This document shows, piece by piece, positions 24,597 through 34,376 of a stretch of 41,427 nucleotides of DNA. A model generated the notes under the pieces. The model was not told where the DNA came from and did no database searches. It worked only from the letters and a program-made list of their open reading frames with translations. A program made the position numbers and the translations under genes. This stretch comes from Gammaproteobacteria bacterium. GTDB lineage: Bacteria > Pseudomonadota > Gammaproteobacteria > GRL18. The DNA lies in NCBI GenBank assembly GCA_016744395.1, contig JADGEK010000015.1:24762-66188 (forward strand), in the 5' to 3' direction. Each line of letters opens with the position of its first letter. Position 1 is the stretch's first letter.

Positions 24597-26351
24597 ATGT
24601 TACGTATTCTTTTTTTAACACATGCGTTTAATAGTTTGACTCAGCGCTTGTATATTGAATTACAACAGCAAGGACATGAAGTCTCTGTTGAATTTGATAT
24701 AAATGACATTGTAGCAATTGATGCAGTTAGTCTATATCAACCCGATTTAATTATCGCTCCATTTCTAAAACGTGCCATACCAGACTCAATCTGGAAAAAC
24801 ACGACCTGTCTTATCGTTCACCCTGGTATTGCAGGTGATCGTGGACCATCGGCACTGGACTGGGCTATATTTAATAATGAAGTACGCTGGGGAGTAACGG
24901 TATTACAGGCGAATCAAGAGATGGATGCTGGTGATATCTGGACGACTCAGGAATTTATGACACGCCATACCAGCAAGGCCAGTCTGTATCGTAATGAAGT
25001 CACTGAAGCCGCAACGATTGCCGTATTAAAAGCCGTTGAATTATTTCAAAAAGGAAATTATATTCCTCAACCCCTGGATTATAACAATACTGAAAACTGT
25101 GCAACACCAAGAAAAAGACTCATAAAAATCAAAGGCCGATTGCAACCATTATTGACCCAGAAGTTACGTAGTATTCATTGGTATGAAGATTCGACGGAAA
25201 CTGTTTTACGTAAAATCCGTAGTGCCGATGGTTTCCCTGGCGTGCTTGATGATATTTTGGGCTGTGAATATTATCTTTATGATGCTCATGACGAACAACA
25301 ATTAACGGGAAAACCTGGAGAGCTCATTGCACGCTGTGGTGTGGCAGTCTGTCGAGCAACAATTAATGGCGCTGTCTGGATTGGTCATTTACGTAATAAA
25401 CAATCAGAACACCCTTTTAAATTACCTGCCACGCGATTATTAGCCAAGTCAATTCAACATTTGCCTGAAATAGAACCTGATCAGCAAACTGGCTATCGTG
25501 ATATTTGGTACGAACAGGCAGGTGAGGTGGGTTATTTGCACTTTCCTTTCTACAATGGGGCTATGGGAACTGAACAATGTCAGCGCTTGCATGGTGCCTA
25601 TATTGAAGCCTGCCAACAAGAGACAAAAGTCATTGTTTTGATGGGTGGAACTGATTTCTGGTCAAATGGTATGCATCTGAATCTTATTGAAGCATCACAA
25701 AGTGCTGCAGATGAGTCATGGAATAATATTAATGCCATTAATGATTTAGCGCTGGAAATTATTAATACCAATTCACATTTGACGGTGGCGGCTTTGCAGG
25801 GAAATGCTGGAGCTGGAGGTGTTTTTCTAGCCCGGGCAGTGGACGAAATATGGGCGAGTCAGGGAGTGATCCTTAATCCTCACTATAAAGATATGGGCAA
25901 TCTTTATGGTTCGGAATACTGGAGTTATTTATTACCTCGATATGCGGGTGAGGAAAATGCTGAACGTATTGTACAGGCACGCCTACCCATGGGGACTCAG
26001 GAAGCATTGTCTCTGGGGCTGATCAATGAAGTTATTGAAAAAAATGGTTCGGCTTTTGTTCAGGATGTTAAAAAACGTGCAGCAGACATGGCAGATGTGC
26101 CTGCCTACTCATTACGTCTGGAATATAAAAACAAATGTCGTGCTGTTGATGAACAACATAAAGCTCTGGCGGATTTCCGTCAAGAGGAGCTAAAAAAAAT
26201 GCATATGAATTTTTTTGGTTTTGATCCCAGCTATCATATTGCACGTTATAATTTTGTCTATAAAGTGGCAAAATCGCGTACACCCTTAACCATTGCATTG
26301 CATCGGCGTACATCACCGTTAGTTGAGGAACAGCCGAGGAAAATAGTATGA
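24597..26351 (+). CDS. hoxX: HoxX/HypX, CO-ligand synthesis for aerobic hydrogenase maturation
   Basis: 584 residues. The N-terminal half (about 1-270) resembles formyltransferases that bind formyl-tetrahydrofolate, with HPGIAGDRGPSALDWAI and a VRWGVTVLQANQEMDAGDIW segment. The C-terminal half (about 300-560) is enoyl-CoA hydratase-like, with GTDFWSNGMHLNLIEAS and LQGNAGAGGVFLARAVDEIWA. HoxX makes the CO ligand from formyl groups and is found with hydrogenases that must mature in air. It starts directly after hypE and overlaps hoxA by four bases. Its presence beside a Hyb-type enzyme, a class best known from anaerobes, suggests hydrogen use under oxic conditions. Confidence 0.93.
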   Translation: MLRILFLTHAFNSLTQRLYIELQQQGHEVSVEFDINDIVAIDAVSLYQPDLIIAPFLKRAIPDSIWKNTTCLIVHPGIAGDRGPSALDWAIFNNEVRWGVTVLQANQEMDAGDIWTTQEFMTRHTSKASLYRNEVTEAATIAVLKAVELFQKGNYIPQPLDYNNTENCATPRKRLIKIKGRLQPLLTQKLRSIHWYEDSTETVLRKIRSADGFPGVLDDILGCEYYLYDAHDEQQLTGKPGELIARCGVAVCRATINGAVWIGHLRNKQSEHPFKLPATRLLAKSIQHLPEIEPDQQTGYRDIWYEQAGEVGYLHFPFYNGAMGTEQCQRLHGAYIEACQQETKVIVLMGGTDFWSNGMHLNLIEASQSAADESWNNINAINDLALEIINTNSHLTVAALQGNAGAGGVFLARAVDEIWASQGVILNPHYKDMGNLYGSEYWSYLLPRYAGEENAERIVQARLPMGTQEALSLGLINEVIEKNGSAFVQDVKKRAADMADVPAYSLRLEYKNKCRAVDEQHKALADFRQEELKKMHMNFFGFDPSYHIARYNFVYKVAKSRTPLTIALHRRTSPLVEEQPRKIV

Positions 26352-27877
26352 CGGTACTGCCAACCATTTTAATTGTTGATGATGAACAACGCAGTCTGGA
26401 ATCTTTATTTCGTATTCTTGAAGATGATTTTGATGTTAAAACAGCGCTAACTATTCAGGAAGCTGAACAAATATTGCAACAGGAATGGGTGCAGATCATT
26501 CTTTGTGATCAACGTATGCCAGAGCTTACGGGGGTTGAATTTTTAAAACAGGTACGTGAAAAATGGCCTGATGTGATCCGTATGATCATCTCAGGATATA
26601 CCGATTCAGATGATATTATTCATGCCTTGAATGATGCTGGTATTTATCAATATATTTCCAAACCCTGGCACCCCGACAAACTCATTCCTTTGCTAAAAAA
26701 TGCTTGTCAGATGTACGACTTGCAACGTCAGAATGAATCCTTATCCGTTGAGCTGAAGCGTTTGTCAACGCACGTTGATGAATCAATAATAGCTAAACGT
26801 GAAAAACTACGTGACAACTATTTACTCAAAGATCAACTCACTGACAATGGTGAAGAAAGTCGTGAGGATGGTATTGTTCGAACCTCTGAAAGCAGTATGA
26901 ATGATGTCTGTGAAACAATAAGTCGCGTGGCACCCTATGATGTATCCGTACTGCTGACGGGTGAATCTGGTACAGGTAAAGAGCTGGCAGCACGGAAGCT
27001 GCATTATAATAGTTTGCGCTGGGATAAAGCGTTTGTGGTGGAAAACTGTGGTGCTTTGCCAGATGAATTATTAGAAAGTGAACTCTTTGGCTATAAACGA
27101 GGGGCCTTTACTGGAGCGGTTGATGATCGAATTGGTTTGTTTGAACGGGCCAATGGTGGTACGGTTTTTCTAGATGAAATCGGTGATGTATCGCCTTCTT
27201 TTCAGGTCAAATTACTGCGTGTCCTTCAAGAAGGTGAAATCAGACCATTAGGCAGCGGTAAAACTCGTCATGTTGATGTGCGAATTATTGCGGCAACTAA
27301 TAAGCATCTTGAAACAGAAGTGAGAGAGGGGCGATTTCGTGAAGATTTATATTATCGTCTGGCAGCTGTTAGCATTGCGCTCCCTTCGTTGCGAGAACGT
27401 AAGATTGATATTCCGATTTTAGCCAAAGAGCTTTTACATAATGCTGTAAATGATTTGGGTAAACAAGTCAGTGGCTTTTCTGATGAAGCTCTGGTTTGTA
27501 TGCAGGTTTATCACTGGCCGGGTAATGTTCGCGAATTACAGAATGAAATACGTCATATGCTGATCATGAGCAATGAGGATGAACTGGGTGCTGATCTTTT
27601 GTCAACCAAAATTCTGCATGCAACGCCTAATGTATTACTTCGGGAAGAAATTGAAAGTCTTGACAACCTGGCTGATCTTGAAGGCTCATTAAAAGATCGG
27701 GTCGAAGCTTTGGAAGCCAGAATTTTACGTGAAACTTTGATCAGACTGAGATGGAATAAAAGTCGTGCAGCAAAGGAGCTGGGGCTTTCCAGAGTGGGTT
27801 TACGTGGTAAGCTTGAGCGTTATGGTTTGGAAAAAATTGAGCAATTGGATGTTAATTCTAACGAAGTGGCTGGTTAA
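26348..27877 (+). CDS. hoxA: HoxA/HupR, NtrC-class response regulator for hydrogenase genes
   Basis: 509 residues in three parts. The receiver (about 1-120) has the acidic pair Asp11/Asp12, the phosphorylation site Asp54 (CDQRMPE) and Lys105. The AAA+ sigma-54 activator domain (about 178-400) has Walker A GESGTGKE (205-212) and the intact sigma-54 contact loop GAFTGA (252-257). A Fis-type helix-turn-helix ends the protein (WNKSRAAKELGLSRVGLRGKL). In Cupriavidus and Rhodobacter the unphosphorylated protein activates hydrogenase promoters and phosphorylation by HoxJ/HupT switches it off. It overlaps hoxX by four bases. Its expected targets are the sigma-54 promoters listed here. Confidence 0.95.
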   Translation: MTVLPTILIVDDEQRSLESLFRILEDDFDVKTALTIQEAEQILQQEWVQIILCDQRMPELTGVEFLKQVREKWPDVIRMIISGYTDSDDIIHALNDAGIYQYISKPWHPDKLIPLLKNACQMYDLQRQNESLSVELKRLSTHVDESIIAKREKLRDNYLLKDQLTDNGEESREDGIVRTSESSMNDVCETISRVAPYDVSVLLTGESGTGKELAARKLHYNSLRWDKAFVVENCGALPDELLESELFGYKRGAFTGAVDDRIGLFERANGGTVFLDEIGDVSPSFQVKLLRVLQEGEIRPLGSGKTRHVDVRIIAATNKHLETEVREGRFREDLYYRLAAVSIALPSLRERKIDIPILAKELLHNAVNDLGKQVSGFSDEALVCMQVYHWPGNVRELQNEIRHMLIMSNEDELGADLLSTKILHATPNVLLREEIESLDNLADLEGSLKDRVEALEARILRETLIRLRWNKSRAAKELGLSRVGLRGKLERYGLEKIEQLDVNSNEVAG

Positions 27878-27885
27878 AAATTAAT

Positions 27886-29259
27886 ATGACTCATCGCACA
27901 GATACTCAACAAAATAGTCTCATAAAAGAAGCGGGGGTGATGGATTCTTTGCAGCAGACTGATTCCACAGAAGAAGCCTGGATCGAAGTAATCCATAAAA
28001 TGGATTCAGTGTATGCTGATCTGGTTCATTCTCAGGTTGAATTAGAATTAAAAAATACTGCACTTGAAGAAGCTCAGCTGTTTATTAACAGTGTTCTTTC
28101 AGCGATGACTGATACTTTGATTGTTTGTGATACTGAGGGGGTTATTCTGCAAGTGAATTCCGCTCTGGAAAAGTTAACTGGTAAGACAAAAGAGGATTAT
28201 CTTCAACATTCTCTTCATGATGTACTGGCTGAAGACTCTCAAGACATGCTCGATTTTTTTCCAGAAAAAATGCGCCATGAATCACTGATTGATTGTGAAG
28301 TGAATGTTATCTGTTCTGATGGTACAACTTCACCTTTGTCGATGAACTGTTCATCACGATTTGATGCCAGTGGTGTTTTAACTGGAATGGTATTAATTGG
28401 TCGGCCTATAGGTGAATTACGTCATGCTTATAAGAAGTTAAATTCTGCTCATACTGAACTTCAACGCACTCAACAGCAATTAATTCATTCAGAAAAAATG
28501 GCTTCACTTGGACGTCTTATTGCTGGTGTTGCCCATGAGTTAAATAACCCCATCAGTTTTATTTTTGGTAATATGCATGCTTTGGAACGGTATGGTTCCA
28601 GGATTAATCAATATCTTAATGCTGTTGATGCAAATATAGATTCAACAGAGCTAAAAAAACTTCATGCGGATCTCAAAATTAGCCGAATTCAGGATGATAT
28701 GGGGCCTTTGATTGAAGGTTCATTGGAAGGTGCGGAGAGAGTGAACAATATTATTCAGGATTTGCGTAATTATTCTGGCGGCCAAAAAGAAGAATACAGT
28801 TTCTTTGAATTGAATAGTGTTATCAAAAAAGCGGTTAATTGGGCTTTGAAAACCGATAAAATAAAGCCGGAAATTCAATATTCACTTGCAGAAAATATTA
28901 AAATTAATAGTTGTAAAGGACAGATTCATCAAGTTTTGGTTAATTTAATTCAGAATGCTCGTGATGCCATGGAAAATGTTTCCCATCCTAGGTTGATTTT
29001 GAGCACTAAATTATCAGATAAAATTGTAAGCATTCATGTTATTGATCAAGGGGGTGGGATCTCAGAGCAAGATGCCAAAACCCTTTTTGATCCTTTTTTT
29101 ACCAGTAAACCTGTTGGGCAGGGGACTGGATTGGGTCTTTATATTAGTTATGGTCTTGCTCATGATTTAAAGGGTGATTTGACCTTTAAAAATAATCCTC
29201 AGGGTGGCGCAGAATTTATTTTATCCTTACCTGTTGATAGAAAAGAGTTGATATTGTAA
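27886..29259 (+). CDS. hoxJ: HoxJ/HupT, soluble sensor histidine kinase of the H2-sensing system
   Basis: 457 residues, no membrane helix. A PAS-like domain (about 65-175; SAMTDTLIVCDTEGVILQVNSALEKLTG) is followed by a dimerisation region with His217 in GVAHELNNPISFIFG, the phosphoacceptor. The ATPase domain has intact N (NLIQNARDAM), G1 (DQGGGIS) and G2 (GTGLGLYIS) boxes, so it should be active. In known systems the H2-sensing hydrogenase binds the PAS region and, with H2, stops the kinase from phosphorylating HoxA. It follows hoxA by eight bases and shares one base with hoxB. Confidence 0.93.
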   Translation: MTHRTDTQQNSLIKEAGVMDSLQQTDSTEEAWIEVIHKMDSVYADLVHSQVELELKNTALEEAQLFINSVLSAMTDTLIVCDTEGVILQVNSALEKLTGKTKEDYLQHSLHDVLAEDSQDMLDFFPEKMRHESLIDCEVNVICSDGTTSPLSMNCSSRFDASGVLTGMVLIGRPIGELRHAYKKLNSAHTELQRTQQQLIHSEKMASLGRLIAGVAHELNNPISFIFGNMHALERYGSRINQYLNAVDANIDSTELKKLHADLKISRIQDDMGPLIEGSLEGAERVNNIIQDLRNYSGGQKEEYSFFELNSVIKKAVNWALKTDKIKPEIQYSLAENIKINSCKGQIHQVLVNLIQNARDAMENVSHPRLILSTKLSDKIVSIHVIDQGGGISEQDAKTLFDPFFTSKPVGQGTGLGLYISYGLAHDLKGDLTFKNNPQGGAEFILSLPVDRKELIL

Positions 29260-30275
29260 TGAGTCAATTTAAACAAGCCTTAAACCTTTTATGGCTGCAA
29301 TCGGGTGGTTGTGGTGGCTGTTCAATGTCATTATTGTCTGCAGAATCCCCTGATGTATTCAGTTCATTGCAAAGTGTGAATATTAATCTGTTATGGCATC
29401 CGTCATTGAGTGAACAAAGTGGTTGTGAATTACTGGAACTGATGCAAAGTATTATTGCAGGAGACATCAAGCTGGACATACTTTGTCTGGAAGGTTCTGT
29501 GATTCAAGGACCCGATGGCAGTGGTTTATTTCATCGTTTGTCGGGCACAGAAAGTCCGATGCGTGATTATATTAAAACACTTTCATTGTTGGCTGAAAAT
29601 GTACTCGCTGTGGGCTCATGTGCTGCTTTTGGCGGTATTACAACAGGTGGTGGTAATCCTAGTGAGGCTTGTGGTCTTCAATATTACGGCAGTAAAACTG
29701 GTGGCTTATTGGGTAAAGATTTCTACAGCAAAAGTGGTTTACCAGTCATTAATATTTCCGGCTGTCCAACCCACCCTAACTGGATCATTGAAACCTTATC
29801 TCAAATTGCTTTATCTGAGATGGATTTGGCTGGTCTGGATGAATTAAACAGACCTCGTAGTTATACTGATCATCTGGTGCATCATGCCTGTCCTCGAAAT
29901 GAATACTATGAATATAAAGCCAGCGCCAGGAAGGCTTCTGATTTGGGTTGTATGATGGAAAATATGGGCTGTCTAGGTACCATTGCTCATGCAGATTGTA
30001 ATACTCGCCTGTGGAATGGTGAAGGTTCGTGTTTGCGAGGGGGCTATGCCTGTATTAATTGTACGGCTCCTGATTTTGAAGAGCCTGGGCATAGTTTTGC
30101 ACAGACACCAAAAGTTGCTGGAATTCCTATTGGCTTGCCTATAGATATGCCTAAGGCCTGGTTTGTTGCTTTGGCTTCATTATCAAAAGCGGCCACTCCT
30201 GTGCGACTGAGACGAAATGCCGTTGCTGATCATATTGTAGTTAAACCATTACATAAAATAAAAGATAAAGAATGA
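29259..30275 (+). CDS. hoxB: Regulatory (H2-sensing) hydrogenase small subunit HoxB/HupU
   Basis: 338 residues. It begins directly with LNLLWLQSGGCGGCSMSLL and has no Tat signal, as expected for the cytoplasmic group 2b sensors. Proximal-cluster ligands are complete (CGGC, GSCAAFGG, GCPTHPNW), and the medial and distal cluster residues are in DLGCMMENMGCLG, ADCNTRLW and YACINC. With HoxC it binds H2 and passes the signal to HoxJ. It overlaps hoxJ by one base and hoxC by four. Unlike HybO in the same window, it keeps both cysteines of its first motif. Confidence 0.95.
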   Translation: MSQFKQALNLLWLQSGGCGGCSMSLLSAESPDVFSSLQSVNINLLWHPSLSEQSGCELLELMQSIIAGDIKLDILCLEGSVIQGPDGSGLFHRLSGTESPMRDYIKTLSLLAENVLAVGSCAAFGGITTGGGNPSEACGLQYYGSKTGGLLGKDFYSKSGLPVINISGCPTHPNWIIETLSQIALSEMDLAGLDELNRPRSYTDHLVHHACPRNEYYEYKASARKASDLGCMMENMGCLGTIAHADCNTRLWNGEGSCLRGGYACINCTAPDFEEPGHSFAQTPKVAGIPIGLPIDMPKAWFVALASLSKAATPVRLRRNAVADHIVVKPLHKIKDKE

Positions 30276-31735
30276 GCAGACGTATTGTTGGCCCTTTTAA
30301 TCGGGTTGAAGGTGATCTCGAAGTACAACTTTCTATAGAGGATGGGCTGGTTAAGAATGCCTGGGTTGTGTCACCTTTGTATCGAGGTTTTGAACAAATT
30401 CTTCAGGGCAAAGATCCCATGGATGCACTGGTTTATGTGCCTCGAATCTGTGGCATTTGCTCTGTTTCTCAATCGGTTGCCGCAGCCAATGCACTGGCAA
30501 GTATCCAGGGATTGACGCCACCGCCAAATGGTGAAATAGCAACCAATCTGATTTTGGCAAATGAAAATATCACCGATCATCTGACTCATTTTTATCTTTT
30601 TTTTATGCCTGATTTTGCTCGCAGTGTGTACCAGAATGAACCCTGGTTTTCCGCTGCTGAAGCTCGCTTTAAGGCAATTAAAGGTACAGCCAGTAAACAA
30701 ATGTTGCCAGTCAGAGCAGAGTTTTTACATTTAATGGGTTTGTTGGCAGGGAAGTGGCCTCATAGTCTGGCTTTACAACCTGGTGGAACAACACGTTCGA
30801 TTGAAATACAGGAGAAAAGTCGCATACTCTCTCTACTTTTTTCTTTTCGACAATTTTTGCAGCAGACCTTATTTGGTGATCAACTGGAAAATATTATTGC
30901 TCTTGATTCTGCTAATGCTTTGGCTAAATGGTTAGAGCGAGCAGAATCGTCACGCAGTGATTTTGGACATTTTCTACATATTGCTGATGCTTTGAGTCTT
31001 GAAACGCTTGGACGAGCCAGTGATCATTTTATGAGTTATGGTGTTTATCCTGAACAAGGTAAGCCACTCTTTACGAGGGGAATTTGGAATGGCGCCTATA
31101 GTGAACTTGATCATTCCTTGATTCGAGAAGATATCAGTCACAGTTGGATGAAATTTCAAAATGAACCTAAACATCCTTTTGAGGGCGTTACTATTCCTTC
31201 AGCTGACGCACCTGATGGCTATACCTGGTGTAAAGCACCGAGACTCAACGGACAAGTGATGGAAGTTGGAGCACTGGCACGACAGGCGGTGAACGGCCAC
31301 CCACTCATTCGAGATCTGGTGTCAAAAAATGGTGGCAATGTTCGTGATCGTGTGATTGCCAGATTGTTGGAAATCGCTCTTGTGGTGACTGCGATGGAAG
31401 ATTGGGCGAAAGCATTGACACCCAAAGATCCATTTTGCTCCCATGCAAAAATACCTGATGAGGTTGAAGGCTATGGCATGATGGAGGCTGCACGTGGCAG
31501 TCTGGGACACTGGTTGAAAGTTAAGAATGGTCGTATTCTTAATTATCAGATCATTGCACCGACCACCTGGAATTTTTCACCTCGTGATGCTGACGGTATA
31601 CCTGGTGCACTGGAGCAAGCATTGATTAATACTCAGCTACAACATGCTGAGACAAGTAAAGGTGATAAAATACCCATCGAAGTACAACATATTGTTCGCT
31701 CATTTGATCCCTGTATGGTTTGTACGGTTCATTAG
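30272..31735 (+). CDS. hoxC: Regulatory (H2-sensing) hydrogenase large subunit HoxC/HupV
   Basis: 487 residues. The Ni-Fe ligands are in PRICGICSVSQS near the N-terminus and in DPCMVCTVH at the end. The protein stops exactly at that His, so there is no C-terminal tail and no endopeptidase step, a defining trait of sensor hydrogenases. It overlaps hoxB by four bases. It forms the H2-binding site of the sensor that controls HoxJ and, through it, HoxA. Confidence 0.95.
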   Translation: MSRRIVGPFNRVEGDLEVQLSIEDGLVKNAWVVSPLYRGFEQILQGKDPMDALVYVPRICGICSVSQSVAAANALASIQGLTPPPNGEIATNLILANENITDHLTHFYLFFMPDFARSVYQNEPWFSAAEARFKAIKGTASKQMLPVRAEFLHLMGLLAGKWPHSLALQPGGTTRSIEIQEKSRILSLLFSFRQFLQQTLFGDQLENIIALDSANALAKWLERAESSRSDFGHFLHIADALSLETLGRASDHFMSYGVYPEQGKPLFTRGIWNGAYSELDHSLIREDISHSWMKFQNEPKHPFEGVTIPSADAPDGYTWCKAPRLNGQVMEVGALARQAVNGHPLIRDLVSKNGGNVRDRVIARLLEIALVVTAMEDWAKALTPKDPFCSHAKIPDEVEGYGMMEAARGSLGHWLKVKNGRILNYQIIAPTTWNFSPRDADGIPGALEQALINTQLQHAETSKGDKIPIEVQHIVRSFDPCMVCTVH

Positions 31736-31764
31736 TCATAGGTTAAAAGGCGAAAGGTGAAGAA

Positions 31765-34110
31765 TTGAAAGGGGAACAGATCAGAGTCAGTGGTATTGTT
31801 CAGGGTGTTGGCTTTCGACCGACTGTATGGACTCTCGCCCATGAGTTGGGACTTGTGGGACAAGTCTGGAATGACAGTGAAGGTGTTTTGATCCAGGTCT
31901 GGGGTAGCGATGATTGTTTGGAAAAATTTATTGCCCGTTTAGAATCTGAAGGACCAACATTGGCTGAAATTGATCACATTCAACACATGCAATTGGATAC
32001 GGACCGCACTGCACCTGATGACTTTCAAATTGTTGGCAGTCAGGCAGGGCAGGTGAATACTCGTGTTGCATCGGATGCTGCAACTTGTCCTGATTGCCTT
32101 GAAGAAGTACTTGATCCCACTAATCGCCGTTATCGATACCCTTTTACCAATTGCACCCATTGCGGGCCCAGAATGTCTATTATCAGAGACATTCCTTATG
32201 ACCGTGTCAATACCAGTATGTCAGCCTTTCAAATGTGCTCGCAGTGTCAAGAAGAGTACGATGATCCAGCTGATCGACGTTTTCATGCACAACCAAATGC
32301 CTGTCACCAATGTGGCCCCACACTTTGGCTGGAAGATCGACAGGGTAACCGAGTGTACGAAAAGGGTGATGCCATTAATATGGCAGCTGATTTGATACGT
32401 CAGGGTAAAATTGTCGCAATCAAAGGCATTGGTGGACTTCATCTGGCCTGCGATTCAACCAATCATCAAGTGGTTAAAAACCTTCGTCAGCGTAAACATC
32501 GTTATCATAAGCCGTTTGCGTTAATGGCGAAAAATATAACAATGATAAAATGTTTTGCTCTAGTAAATAAAATGGAAGAGAAATTACTCAAAAGTTGCTC
32601 TGCTCCTATTGTTATTCTAAAGACCTTAAATGATGTTCAGACTACTGAGTTACCAGTGAATGAAAATCTGTCTGCTGACTTAGCACCTGGCCAGAACTCT
32701 TTAGGATTTATGCTGCCTTATACACCACTGCATCATCTTTTAATGCAAAAAATGACACAACCAATTGTATTAACGTCTGCCAATCAAAGTGATGAACCTC
32801 AGGTTATCAGTAATAGTGCGGCCCATAAACGATTGGATCAGATTGCTGATTATTATTTATTACATGATCGTGATATTGTCAATCGCCTGGATGATTCGGT
32901 GATACGCTTTATGGATGAGCAGCCACGCTTTTTACGTCTGGCACGAGGCTATGCACCCATGACTTTAGCATTACCTGAAGATTTTCCTGATAGTGCTAAT
33001 ATTCTTGCGATGGGTGGTGAACTAAAAAATACTTTCTGTTTGTTAAAACAAGGTAAAATAACGCTGTCTCAGTATATCGGTGATTTGGAAAATGCTGTGA
33101 CCTTTCAGGATTATCAGCATAATTTAACACTCTATCGACAACTGTTTGATTTTAATCCCTCAGTGATTGCTGTTGATAGGCATCCTGATTATTTATCAAC
33201 ACAATTGGGTCAACAAATTGCTGCCAATGATGAGATTAAATTAGTTGAAGTTCAGCATCATCACGCACACATTGCCTCTTGTATGCTGGAGCATGGTTTA
33301 GCTTTTAAAACAAAAGCTGTATTGGGTATTGCTCTGGATGGTTTGGGCTATGGCGAAGATAAAACTATCTGGGGCGGAGAATTCCTGCTGACAAATTATT
33401 ATCAGTGTCAACGACTGGCCTGTTTTCAACCTGTTCGAATGCTGGGTGGCGCTCAGGCTATGCATGAACCCTGGCGTAACACTCTGGCCTATTTACTGAA
33501 GGCTTATAATTGGAATGATGTGGCTGATAAATACGCCGACCTTGATATTATCAGCTTTTTAAAAACCAAGCCTATAAAAAACTTACAAATAATGGCTGAT
33601 AAAGGCTTAAACAGCCCTAGTGCTTCATCTGCTGGTCGCCTTTTTGATGCAGTGGCTGCCGCATTGGGTATCTGTAGTGAACAGGCTTCTTATGAAGGTC
33701 AGGCTGCAATTGAACTCGAAGCTCTGGCAAGTCATGAGTTTGAAACACAAGCCAAATATGCCTATCCTTTTGATTTTCAGAATCAACAGATTATATGGCA
33801 ACCAATGTGGTCAGCATTGTTGAATGATCTGAGTCATAAAATCACGCCAGCTGCTATTGCAGCGAGATTTCATCATTGTGTGGCACAGGCAGTTGCCCAA
33901 ACCGCGGTCTCTTTATGTCAACAGAATAACTTGCAAACGGTCGTTTTAAGTGGAGGTGTATTTCAAAATACATTATTACTCGAACACACTCATTTTTTAT
34001 TACGTAAACATCATTTGAATGTTCTTTCACCCAGTTTAATACCGATGAATGATGCAGGTTTATCCATTGGTCAGGCTGTGGTTGCTGCAGCACTTTGCAG
34101 TAAAAGATGA
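31765..34110 (+). CDS. hypF: Carbamoyltransferase HypF
   Basis: 781 residues, full length. It transfers the carbamoyl group of carbamoyl phosphate to HypE. Domains in order are: acylphosphatase (about 1-90; SGIVQGVGFRPTVW), paired zinc fingers (CPDCLEEV...CTHCGP and CSQCQEEY...CHQCGP), a YrdC-like domain (about 200-390; KGIGGLHLACDS, KRKHRYHKPFALM-like segment, DRDIVNRLDDS) and a Kae1-like domain with VQHHHAHIAS and ALDGLGYGEDKTIWGGE. It starts with TTG 31765 behind AAAGGTGAAG; there is no ATG at the right place. It is separated from hoxC by 29 bases and ends the second operon. Confidence 0.94.
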   Translation: MKGEQIRVSGIVQGVGFRPTVWTLAHELGLVGQVWNDSEGVLIQVWGSDDCLEKFIARLESEGPTLAEIDHIQHMQLDTDRTAPDDFQIVGSQAGQVNTRVASDAATCPDCLEEVLDPTNRRYRYPFTNCTHCGPRMSIIRDIPYDRVNTSMSAFQMCSQCQEEYDDPADRRFHAQPNACHQCGPTLWLEDRQGNRVYEKGDAINMAADLIRQGKIVAIKGIGGLHLACDSTNHQVVKNLRQRKHRYHKPFALMAKNITMIKCFALVNKMEEKLLKSCSAPIVILKTLNDVQTTELPVNENLSADLAPGQNSLGFMLPYTPLHHLLMQKMTQPIVLTSANQSDEPQVISNSAAHKRLDQIADYYLLHDRDIVNRLDDSVIRFMDEQPRFLRLARGYAPMTLALPEDFPDSANILAMGGELKNTFCLLKQGKITLSQYIGDLENAVTFQDYQHNLTLYRQLFDFNPSVIAVDRHPDYLSTQLGQQIAANDEIKLVEVQHHHAHIASCMLEHGLAFKTKAVLGIALDGLGYGEDKTIWGGEFLLTNYYQCQRLACFQPVRMLGGAQAMHEPWRNTLAYLLKAYNWNDVADKYADLDIISFLKTKPIKNLQIMADKGLNSPSASSAGRLFDAVAAALGICSEQASYEGQAAIELEALASHEFETQAKYAYPFDFQNQQIIWQPMWSALLNDLSHKITPAAIAARFHHCVAQAVAQTAVSLCQQNNLQTVVLSGGVFQNTLLLEHTHFLLRKHHLNVLSPSLIPMNDAGLSIGQAVVAAALCSKR

Positions 34111-34376
34111 TATCTATAAATTTCACATTTCACAATAACTCGATCATCACAGTGCAGACAATATGTAGCATAGTCTAAAATTGCACATAAGCTTTCGACC
34201 CGTTCGTGAAGCATCATGTATTTTATATCCAATTTTCTAAATTTTTCCTTTGGGAAAACACCCATTTGCTTTAAAATAATCAATTGTAAAATAAAATCTG
34301 ATCGGTTGATATTGTACAAAACTTTACATACAAGCAATTTTTTGGAATTGTGGTGTTGATACCTGAGGATTTATGA

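Noticed and set aside
34235..34255. Small hairpin TTTTCC / GGAAAA after hypF as a terminator.
   Set aside because: AT-rich stem without a following T-run; too weak to call.
34071..34337. An 88-codon minus-strand frame in the gap between hypF and the SulP gene.
   Set aside because: It overlaps the end of hypF and shows no protein-like pattern.
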